From contig DAOVLC010000046.1 of the NCBI GenBank assembly GCA_030631455.1, positions 1 to 8,291 on the forward strand: DNA of 8,291 nt, read 5' to 3'. This stretch comes from Candidatus Zixiibacteriota bacterium (lineage in GTDB: Bacteria; Zixibacteria; MSB-5A5; JAABVY01; JAHJOQ01). Positions within the stretch are counted from its first letter, which is position 1, and every line of letters starts with the position of its first letter. Below the pieces are notes generated by a model. That model searched no databases, had not been told where the DNA came from, and was given only the letters and a program-made list of their open reading frames with translations. This document shows positions 1-5,286 of the stretch, in pieces. The position numbers were made by a program, and so were the translations under genes.

Positions 1-307
1 AATTATCAGCGTCGATCACGTCAAAGTCCACATTCGGGATACCAGCCTCACGGATTATCGATGCCATTGTTGCGGCGGCCTGAAGCACACCGCAGCCGTT
101 GAGTACCTGCACGCGCAGGTACGATCGTTCAATAGGCAGACTGCTCGTCTCCCCGGACAGTACTTTCAGAATAGTCGACGAGGCAAACACTAAAACTACA
201 AGCGAGAGTACTCCGATCAGGTAATTCAGCCCCCGGCTCGGCCTCGCACTGATCCTGGTCTGGTACGCCTTGTGTAGCGGAATCTTAGTTCGTCTTTTTC
301 GGGGCAT
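1..307 (-). CDS. Membrane-anchored LytR_C-domain protein (3' part cut by window edge)
   Basis: The frame starts at an ATG (307-305), 22 bases after the stop of the preceding gene, and stays open to the window edge, giving 102 residues. The N-terminus is strongly basic (KRRTK near residues 4-8). One hydrophobic segment follows at about residues 28-47, then a short linker. From about residue 64 the pattern LRVQVLNGCG, an Ala-rich helix and a REAGI...VDFDVIDADN stretch resembles the LytR C-terminal (LytR_C) domain, which opens with a 'V.VLNG' strand and a helix. No LytR-CpsA-Psr catalytic domain lies between the membrane segment and this domain, so it is not a wall-polymer ligase. By topology it is a single-pass membrane protein with the domain outside the cytoplasm. 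Its role is unknown; envelope assembly is a guess. No convincing ribosome binding site is visible, so the start is moderately sure. Confidence 0.8.
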   Translation of the reverse strand, partial: MPRKRRTKIPLHKAYQTRISARPSRGLNYLIGVLSLVVLVFASSTILKVLSGETSSLPIERSYLRVQVLNGCGVLQAAATMASIIREAGIPNVDFDVIDADN

Positions 308-329
308 CTACGAGATCTACGCTGAAGTG

Positions 330-821
330 TTAATATTGCCTTCTGCTGATGTACGGCCAGACTTGGCTTCCGGAATATTCGGAATAAACTCCGGGGATGC
401 TCTCAAAGCTGATCTGAAACAGGAAATTGTCGGAAGGCTGGTAGAGCAACCGGACATTTGGCATGATATGGCCGTAATCGTTTACTCCTCGATCGTTTCT
501 GGTAAAAACCCTTGACGGCTGATGCAGCCATCCCAGTGTCACGTTCAGATTGAGTGAACTGCTCAACTGATACTTCATCGAGTTCAGGTAGAGGCCAATC
601 GTCCGCCCCTGGCCGTTGTACGATAAGTATGAGAGTGAGTAGCTCTGTTGCATTGAGAACCGGTTCGCGTCAAAAAGAGAGAACTTGCTGTCGACACGGG
701 TAGTCCCAATGGTATTCATGGGACTCGTGCTCTGAGGTTTGTCGACGAGTGTCTCAGCCGTAACAGACTGAAAGAGGCAAGAAACCAAAACGCACAATGT
801 CAGGATCTTCAATAGCTTCAT
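330..821 (-). CDS. Small exported beta-rich protein of unknown function
   Basis: This is a 163-residue protein from the ATG at 821-819. A TTG seven codons upstream (842) is less likely because it lies at or before the expected transcript start. An AGGAG lies about 12 bases before the ATG. The N-terminus is a Sec signal: basic MKLLK, then a hydrophobic core. Two cleavage sites are plausible: a lipobox LVSC (Cys15), which would make it a lipoprotein, or VTA|E after residue 22. After a Ser/Thr-rich linker, residues about 45-155 show alternating polar/hydrophobic strands rich in Tyr, Ser, Leu and Asn (for example YSLSYLSY, LYLNSMKYQL, LNLNVTLGWL, FLFQISFE). This suggests an outer-membrane or periplasmic beta structure. 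It is too short for most full barrels. I do not recognise the family. It lies just upstream of the LytR_C gene and probably shares its transcript. Confidence 0.75.
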   Translation of the reverse strand: MKLLKILTLCVLVSCLFQSVTAETLVDKPQSTSPMNTIGTTRVDSKFSLFDANRFSMQQSYSLSYLSYNGQGRTIGLYLNSMKYQLSSSLNLNVTLGWLHQPSRVFTRNDRGVNDYGHIMPNVRLLYQPSDNFLFQISFESIPGVYSEYSGSQVWPYISRRQY

Positions 822-842
822 TACGTACCGTATCTCCTGCAA

Positions 843-871
843 ATTATACGCCTTAAGTTACGCTTTGTTTA
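843..871 (-). promoter_or_regulatory. Candidate sigma70-type promoter for the small exported protein gene
   Basis: On the minus strand a perfect TATAAT (848-843) lies 17 bases after TAAACA (871-866), which matches four of six bases of the -35 consensus. A start site near 836-838 would leave a short leader containing the AGGAG before the ATG at 821. The element falls in the 36-57 bases between the GlmU-like gene and this gene, so the last two genes may be expressed independently of the long operon. It is inferred from sequence match only. Confidence 0.45.
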
Positions 872-878
872 ATGTTTG

Positions 879-1631
879 TCAAGACAATTTCGCTCGCATC
901 TGGGCGTCGAGTGCTGCCAGTTCTTCCGCAGAGTTCACACCGAGAGCTTCGCGGTGGTCATCGACACAATATCCAGCCGTAGGCATCCCGCTCTCCAGAA
1001 AAACCTGCATGACATCGGTCAGGTAGTACTCGCCCTGCTTGTTGCTGTTGTCGATTCTCCCGAGAGCTTCGAATAGGGGAGCCTTCTTGAAAACAAAGGT
1101 TCCGCTGTTTATTTCGGCAATTTCGCGCTCTTCTACAGTAGCATCTTTGTGCTCTACAATCTTCACGATCAGGCCGTCTCTGTCTCGGACAATGCGACCG
1201 TAACCTGTTGGATCAGGCAGGATTGCAGTCAGGACTGTACCCGCCGCGTCTCTCTTCTCGTGCTCGGCAATAAGCATCTTAACTGTCGATGCCCGGAGCA
1301 GCGGCGCATCACCCAGAAGCACCAGAATATCTCCATCGAAACTGCGCAAATCCTCCTCGACCATCATCACAGCATGACCGGTCCCGAGCAATTCCTTCTG
1401 CTCGACAAATACAATACCAGGTCTTTCAATTGCTCTGATCACCCTCTCTGCCTGGTGGCCAACAACAAGAATCGTCTTTTCGACCTCCAGTTCTATCAGG
1501 GTGTCGAGCACATGCAGTACAATCGGTCTGCCTGCTACTTCATGGAGAACTTTCGGCAGATCAGATTTCATGCGTTTGCCCTTGCCGGCAGCAAGGACAA
1601 CCGCTGCGAGCTTTCGATGATTATCTGACAT
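879..1631 (-). CDS. glmU: Stand-alone GlmU-type UDP-GlcNAc pyrophosphorylase domain
   Basis: This 250-residue protein corresponds to the N-terminal half of GlmU, which transfers UMP from UTP to GlcNAc-1-phosphate to form UDP-GlcNAc for peptidoglycan and LPS. Visible landmarks are the nucleotide-binding loop LAAGKGKRMKSDLPKVLH (residues 13-30), Q78 and GTGHA (83-87) for the uracil/base contacts, the metal aspartate in LGDAPL (D108), YGRIVR (144-149), E160, N175 in EINSG, GEYYLTDV (200-207) and N233 in GVN as second metal ligand. The usual C-terminal left-handed beta-helix acetyltransferase (about 200 residues) is absent: the gene ends after a helix following GVN. GlcNAc-1-P must then come from another acetyltransferase, or the substrate is a related sugar phosphate. 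The ATG at 1631 lies inside the end of panD (11-base overlap), implying coupling; no strong Shine-Dalgarno is seen. All catalytic residues I can check are intact. Confidence 0.9.
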   Translation of the reverse strand: MSDNHRKLAAVVLAAGKGKRMKSDLPKVLHEVAGRPIVLHVLDTLIELEVEKTILVVGHQAERVIRAIERPGIVFVEQKELLGTGHAVMMVEEDLRSFDGDILVLLGDAPLLRASTVKMLIAEHEKRDAAGTVLTAILPDPTGYGRIVRDRDGLIVKIVEHKDATVEEREIAEINSGTFVFKKAPLFEALGRIDNSNKQGEYYLTDVMQVFLESGMPTAGYCVDDHREALGVNSAEELAALDAQMRAKLS

Positions 1632-1989
1632 TCTTGATCTTATTCTGCTTGTCGACCAGTACTACCTGCGGTTTGAATGAAGCAGCATCCTTTTCGAGGA
1701 TATGGAAGTACGAAATGATAATAACCGGGTCACCTATTGTCCCGAGCCTGGCTGCGGCGCCGTTGAGACAGATCACACCTGAGCTTCTCTCCCCTTTTAT
1801 GACGTAGGTCTCTATCCTGCTACTCGTGTTCAGGTTAAGAACATGAACTTTCTCGAATTCGTAAAGGCCCGCCGCATCGATCAGATCGGCGTCGATAGTG
1901 ATCGAGCCTTCATAGTCCAGGTTCGACTCGGTGACTGTGGCGCGGTGAATCTTCGCGCGGCACATCTCTATGTAATTCGCATTCTCCAT
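1621..1989 (-). CDS. panD: Aspartate 1-decarboxylase PanD (pro-enzyme)
   Basis: PanD converts L-aspartate to beta-alanine, the amine half of pantothenate. It is made as an inactive chain that cleaves itself between Gly and Ser to create an N-terminal pyruvoyl cofactor. The cleavage site is visible as YEGS (Gly28-Ser29 from the ATG at 1989). Conserved residues include the Lys and His of AKIHRATVTE, the Arg and Tyr of SRIETY, and the NGAAA loop followed by GD. The length is 122 residues, normal for the family. The start is uncertain: an in-frame GTG at 2001 overlaps the panC stop, the ATG at 1989 follows that stop by five bases, and an ATG at 1965 would remove residues before the conserved KIHR strand. 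The 1989 start gives a pro-segment about four residues longer than the E. coli enzyme. It lies directly after panC and overlaps the GlmU-like gene. Confidence 0.95.
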   Translation of the reverse strand: MENANYIEMCRAKIHRATVTESNLDYEGSITIDADLIDAAGLYEFEKVHVLNLNTSSRIETYVIKGERSSGVICLNGAAARLGTIGDPVIIISYFHILEKDAASFKPQVVLVDKQNKIKNVR

Positions 1990-1994
1990 AGCAT

Positions 1995-2855
1995 TCAGCA
2001 CCCGGTACGGCCAGGCTTAGCCTTAATATTGTCAATAAGTCGGACTCCGTCAAGCTCTACTGCTGCAGAAATCAGTACTTCTCTTGTTATTTTCCTGACA
2101 TGATCCAGCGTATTTGCGTCATTTATTGAGATATAGTCTATCGTTGTTCCCTCAGCATCATCTATGATTCTTAGAATCTCGGATACTACTTTCTTGCTAT
2201 CAGTCACGCCCGAATTAATAAGCTCCCGTCCCCGTTTCAGCCCATGATATATACACGATGCGCGTCTGATTTGTTCCGGGCTGAAGTATCTGTTTCTGGA
2301 GGACAAAGCCAGCCCCGTCTTCTCTCTAACAGTCGGTGCCACAATGACTTTGACGGGGATGTTGAGGTCTGCGACCATCCTGCTGATAACTATTGCCTGT
2401 TGCGCGTCCTTCTGGCCGAAAACAGCCACATCCGGCTGAACGATATTGAGCAGCTTAGCGACCACCGTCGTGACACCTCTGAAATGTGTGGGCCTCGACT
2501 TGCCTTCAAGTACCGACGTTATCCCCTCGGTCTCGACATAGGTCAGATAACCTGACGGATACATCTCGGAGTCGTCAGGCAGAAATAGATAGTCGACATC
2601 GAGCAGTCTCAGCAGTCTCTTGTCGCGCTCAAGTGTCCGTGGATATTTCTTAAGGTCCTCTCCGGGACCGAATTGAGTTCGATTCACATATATCGAGACA
2701 GCCACGATATCTCCGAGCTTCCTTGCCCTTCTTACCAGCGACAAATGGCCCTCGTGCAGGGCGCCCATCGTCGGAACGAAAGCAATTGTCCTGCCGTCCC
2801 GCTTGATGCCGGCTGCCAGAGACTGCATCCGTTTCGCTTTCTTAACAGTTCTCAT
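1995..2855 (-). CDS. panC: Pantothenate synthetase PanC (pantoate--beta-alanine ligase)
   Basis: PanC joins pantoate and beta-alanine with ATP through a pantoyl-adenylate, the last step of pantothenate synthesis. The protein has 286 residues, a normal length. The signature FVPTMGALHEGHLSLV carries the HxGH-type pair H34/H37. Further sites are N58 and Q61 in the pantoate pocket, FGQKDAQQ (K149, D150, Q153), the SSRN nucleotide loop (185-188) and the C-terminal VRLIDN. Two deviations are visible: the usual NPTQF reads NRTQF (R59, codon CGA), and the usual REx-Asp-GLA motif reads REKTGLA (T180). The residues known to contact substrate (H34, H37, N58, Q61, K149, Q153) are all kept, so activity is still expected. 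The ATG at 2855 gives the normal family N-terminus; no strong Shine-Dalgarno is seen. A 67-base gap separates it from panB, the longest internal gap of the operon. Confidence 0.96.
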   Translation of the reverse strand: MRTVKKAKRMQSLAAGIKRDGRTIAFVPTMGALHEGHLSLVRRARKLGDIVAVSIYVNRTQFGPGEDLKKYPRTLERDKRLLRLLDVDYLFLPDDSEMYPSGYLTYVETEGITSVLEGKSRPTHFRGVTTVVAKLLNIVQPDVAVFGQKDAQQAIVISRMVADLNIPVKVIVAPTVREKTGLALSSRNRYFSPEQIRRASCIYHGLKRGRELINSGVTDSKKVVSEILRIIDDAEGTTIDYISINDANTLDHVRKITREVLISAAVELDGVRLIDNIKAKPGRTGC

Positions 2856-2922
2856 CTTTACATGCTTCTTCGGGGATTACACAGTGAATCAGTGCTCGGT
2901 AAATTCAATAGGTTTTAGTACT

Positions 2923-3729
2923 TTAGTAGGTCTCGTCTTTCGAAGGGTAATCGCCGGACCGGACGTCGGATATGAATCCTTCTCCAACCTCTCTTATCTT
3001 GGCTGCGAGATTGAAGTACCTACGGACAAACTTGGCCTTGAACTCTTCATCCAGCCCGATGATGTCGTTTATGACCATGATTTGCCCGTCGACACTTGGC
3101 CCTGCACCGATTCCGATCGTCGGTATCGACAGATGAGCGGTAATCTCCGACGCAAGATCAGGTTTGATGGCTTCGAGCACTACTGCGAAGCAACCGGCCT
3201 CTTCCACAGCCGATGCTGATTCGAGCAAATACTTCTTCGACACATCTTCTTTGCCTTGCACTCTGTAGCCGCCGAATTTGTGAATCGACTGTGGCGTCAG
3301 GCCGATATGTCCCATCACCGGAATGCCGACTTCGACGAGACGCTTTATTGTCGCCGCCATCTCCATGCCGCCTTCCAGCTTCACACCCTGCGCGCCTGCC
3401 TCTTTCAGGTATTTTCCCGCGTTCGCGACAGCTTCTGAGATCGACTGCTGGTACGTCAGGAACGGCATATCTCCAATAACAACGGCGTGTTTGGCTCCCC
3501 GCACGACCGCCTCAGTATGGTACAGGCTCTGTTCGAGTGTTAGCGACAGCGTGCTTGGCCTGCCGTAGACGACCATATTCAGGCTGTCACCTACGAGCAG
3601 CCCGTCGACACCGACGGCATCGAGGTTCTTCGCAGTGAAGAAATCGTAGGCCGTGAGCCAGACCTGCTTCTCTCCGTCAGCCTTTTTCTTCCTGATATCG
3701 CGGATTGTGAGTTTGGACTGCTTGGCCAT
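2923..3729 (-). CDS. panB: Ketopantoate hydroxymethyltransferase PanB
   Basis: PanB moves a hydroxymethyl group from 5,10-methylene-tetrahydrofolate to 3-methyl-2-oxobutanoate, giving ketopantoate, the first committed step to pantothenate. The 268-residue chain is a TIM-barrel enzyme. TAYD (26-29) and VGDSLNMV (46-53) carry the metal ligand D48; GDMPF (86-90) gives the second, D87; VKLEGG gives K117 and E119; MGHIGLTPQS (139-148) and the IPTIGIGAG loop complete the site. The motif normally reads GDSLGM; here Gly is Asn. The ATG at 3729 is preferred over one at 3762: it is preceded by TGGAG, starts one base after the kinase stop, and gives the normal N-terminus MAKQSKLTIRDI. The enzyme's need for a folate cofactor makes its place downstream of folB and folK sensible. 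Confidence 0.96.
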   Translation of the reverse strand: MAKQSKLTIRDIRKKKADGEKQVWLTAYDFFTAKNLDAVGVDGLLVGDSLNMVVYGRPSTLSLTLEQSLYHTEAVVRGAKHAVVIGDMPFLTYQQSISEAVANAGKYLKEAGAQGVKLEGGMEMAATIKRLVEVGIPVMGHIGLTPQSIHKFGGYRVQGKEDVSKKYLLESASAVEEAGCFAVVLEAIKPDLASEITAHLSIPTIGIGAGPSVDGQIMVINDIIGLDEEFKAKFVRRYFNLAAKIREVGEGFISDVRSGDYPSKDETY

Positions 3730-3730
3730 G

Positions 3731-4381
3731 CTACTCCAGGAACGACCTGCCGGGCGGTACATAGTAATGGGTTCCCTTTATCGGCTTCGAAATCTGCGAG
3801 AGCAGATCCTCAAGGTCTTCTTCATTTGCTACAAAGTCGATTTCGTCTGTCTTTACCACCAGAAGCGGCCCGTTGTCGTAATTGAAGAAATAGAAATTAT
3901 ACGCCTCGTTCAATTCGTCGAGATAATTCGCGTCAAAGTTTTTCTCAAATGATATGCTTCGCTTCCTGATTCTTGACAGTAGATTTTCGGTCGAGGCCTG
4001 GAGATAAATCACGAGATCAGGCTTAGGAACCGATCTGGATAGCATGTCGGAAATCTTGTCGTACAGATACATGTCCTTCTCGTCGAGATTGACCTGAGCG
4101 AAAAGCTTGTCTTTGTCGAATGTGTAATCGGTGACGATTTTCTGCATGAATAGGTCGCGTGACTGTAGTTTAATCTGCTGCTGATAACGAGATACCAGGA
4201 AAAAGAGTTGAGTTTGCAGTGCGAATTTCGTCCTGTTTTTGTAGAAATCGGGGAGAAAGGGATTATCCTCCGTCTTCTCCAGGATCAGGTGGGCCGAAAG
4301 CCTCTCTGCAAGAGTTCTGGCGAAGCTTGTTTTGCCTACTCCGATTGGGCCTTCAACCGCAATATACCTGTACTCAGCCAT
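3731..4381 (-). CDS. Deoxynucleoside kinase (dCK/dGK family)
   Basis: This 216-residue enzyme phosphorylates deoxynucleosides at the 5' position using ATP, for dNTP salvage. The P-loop GPIGVGKTS (11-19) is close to the N-terminus. It is followed by LEKTEDNPFLPDFY (34-47), whose first Glu (E35) is the likely catalytic base, then the helix FALQTQLFFLVSRYQQQ. The DRS-type motif appears as TDYTFDKDK (84-92), and the arginine lid as LLSRIRKRS (134-142). A Tyr-rich segment (156-168) and a C-terminal GTHYYVP complete the family pattern. Which base it prefers (dA, dG or dC) cannot be read from the sequence. Its ATG lies in the folK stop region (ATGGCTGA, 8-base overlap) with GAGG six bases upstream, so translation is probably coupled to folK. 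Confidence 0.93.
   Translation of the reverse strand: MAEYRYIAVEGPIGVGKTSFARTLAERLSAHLILEKTEDNPFLPDFYKNRTKFALQTQLFFLVSRYQQQIKLQSRDLFMQKIVTDYTFDKDKLFAQVNLDEKDMYLYDKISDMLSRSVPKPDLVIYLQASTENLLSRIRKRSISFEKNFDANYLDELNEAYNFYFFNYDNGPLLVVKTDEIDFVANEEDLEDLLSQISKPIKGTHYYVPPGRSFLE
3734..3738 (-). promoter_or_regulatory. Ribosome binding site deciding the panB start
   Basis: TGGAG lies four bases before the ATG at 3729 and inside the last codons of the deoxynucleoside kinase gene. It favours that ATG over the longer in-frame ATG at 3762 and indicates coupled translation of the two genes. Confidence 0.55.
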
Positions 4382-4898
4382 CGGCTACCTCACTAAGATC
4401 GATAGAATCCTCAATCCTCACAACTCTTTTAACCCCTGCGACTTTGCTCAGAGCATCACGGACGGATGTGTGAAATGGGATGATGTCAAGGTCCGGTTCC
4501 AAGTCAAAGAGAGGTCGCAGCACAAACTCTCTATCAAGCATTCGTGGGTGTGGTATGGAGAGTTTGTATTCATCGACAAGTTCATCGCCGAACAGCAGAA
4601 TATCGATATCAATCGTGCGGGGACCTTTGTGAGCAGCTTCAACCCGTCCCATATCTTCCTCGATAGCCTTAGCCGCCGAAAGAAGATCGGTCGGGCTCAG
4701 GGTCGTATCGGTTCTGACAACCATATTGTAGAAATCCTCTTGCGCCTCATAACCTACCGGCTCTGTCTGATACACCGGAGAGAGTTTGACAAGGACTATT
4801 CCTTCGGTTCTGGCCAGCCTTGCGAGTGCTTCTCTGAAATAGCCTATTCGGTCGCCGATATTCGAACCGAGCCCGAGATACGTAGAACTTGTATTCAT
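4374..4898 (-). CDS. folK: HPPK, dihydropterin pyrophosphokinase FolK
   Basis: FolK transfers pyrophosphate from ATP to 6-hydroxymethyl-7,8-dihydropterin, giving the substrate for dihydropteroate synthase. The protein has 174 residues from the ATG at 4898, a little longer than E. coli HPPK (about 160). It opens with the strand YLGLGSNIGDR (7-17), then YQTEPVG and the DFYNMVV segment for pterin binding. The signature GPRTIDIDILLFGD (about 92-105) supplies the two Mg-binding aspartates, and IPHPRMLDREFVLRPL supplies arginines for ATP. A TTG three codons upstream (4907) is an alternative start; neither has a convincing Shine-Dalgarno. The gene lies 31 bases after folB, whose reaction supplies its substrate, and its stop overlaps the kinase start. 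No folP is in the window. Confidence 0.96.
   Translation of the reverse strand: MNTSSTYLGLGSNIGDRIGYFREALARLARTEGIVLVKLSPVYQTEPVGYEAQEDFYNMVVRTDTTLSPTDLLSAAKAIEEDMGRVEAAHKGPRTIDIDILLFGDELVDEYKLSIPHPRMLDREFVLRPLFDLEPDLDIIPFHTSVRDALSKVAGVKRVVRIEDSIDLSEVADG
4388..4392 (-). promoter_or_regulatory. Ribosome binding site for the deoxynucleoside kinase gene
   Basis: TGAGG ends six bases before the ATG at 4381 and lies wholly within the end of folK. It supports the start chosen and the 8-base overlap of the two genes. Confidence 0.55.
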
Positions 4899-4929
4899 CG
4901 CCGACAATAAACGTTCTCTGGCTGGTTTG

Positions 4930-5286
4930 TCAAGGACGCCGTATCTCGACCTCGATATAGTCGAGATTGCCCGGGATCGGCGGTATCATTTTCCTGACCC
5001 TGACGACCACCTCTTTTACCTTAAATCTCTCAAGCACAGCGCTCGCAAGCCGTTCAGCTATAGTCTCCAGCAGCGAGAAATGCTCGCGAGAGAGTATCTC
5101 CTCCACCGTCATGTATACTTGGGTGTAATTCACCGTATCCGTGAGCTTGTCGGTCTCCGAGGCAGATTTTGTGTCTACCGCTAATTCGAGATCAACCTCG
5201 AATCGTCTCCCGGTTTCCTTCTCGGCAGCTGAAACACCGTGATAGCCATAGAACATCATTCTTCGAAGTCTGATAATATCAGCCAT
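4930..5286 (-). CDS. folB: Dihydroneopterin aldolase FolB
   Basis: FolB cleaves 7,8-dihydroneopterin to 6-hydroxymethyl-7,8-dihydropterin and glycolaldehyde, the step before FolK. The chain has 118 residues, typical of the family, whose subunits assemble into octamers. Catalytic and binding residues fall at standard positions: E22 (SAAEKE), Y54 (VNYTQV), the pterin-anchoring LLET (E74), and K99 in VRKMIPPIPG, where the family often has KKP. The ATG at 5286 is chosen over an in-frame start at 5361 because it matches the family N-terminus and has AGAAGGA eight bases upstream. Its first eight bases (ATGGCTGA) overlap the stop of the aminotransferase homologue, so the two genes are probably translationally coupled. 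Confidence 0.96.
   Translation of the reverse strand: MADIIRLRRMMFYGYHGVSAAEKETGRRFEVDLELAVDTKSASETDKLTDTVNYTQVYMTVEEILSREHFSLLETIAERLASAVLERFKVKEVVVRVRKMIPPIPGNLDYIEVEIRRP

Noticed and set aside
843..882. TTGACA (882-877) paired with TATAAT (848-843) as one promoter
   Set aside because: The spacer would be 28 bases, far beyond the usual 16-18; the TAAACA at 871-866 has correct spacing instead.
1149..1628. Plus-strand open frame of 159 residues
   Set aside because: It is wholly antisense to the GlmU-like gene, whose catalytic motifs are intact; composition is that of a shadow frame.
2882..2894. Direct repeat CAGTG-AAT-CAGTG in the panB-panC gap
   Set aside because: Two copies of five bases are too short to call an operator, and they do not form a hairpin or terminator.
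3731..3762. Longer PanB starting at the ATG at 3762
   Set aside because: It would add eleven residues not typical of the family and overlap the kinase gene by over 30 bases; the ATG at 3729 has a ribosome binding site and normal N-terminus.
4332..4910. Plus-strand open frame of 192 residues
   Set aside because: It lies antisense to folK and the kinase start, both of which have clear family motifs; its own translation shows no recognisable domain.
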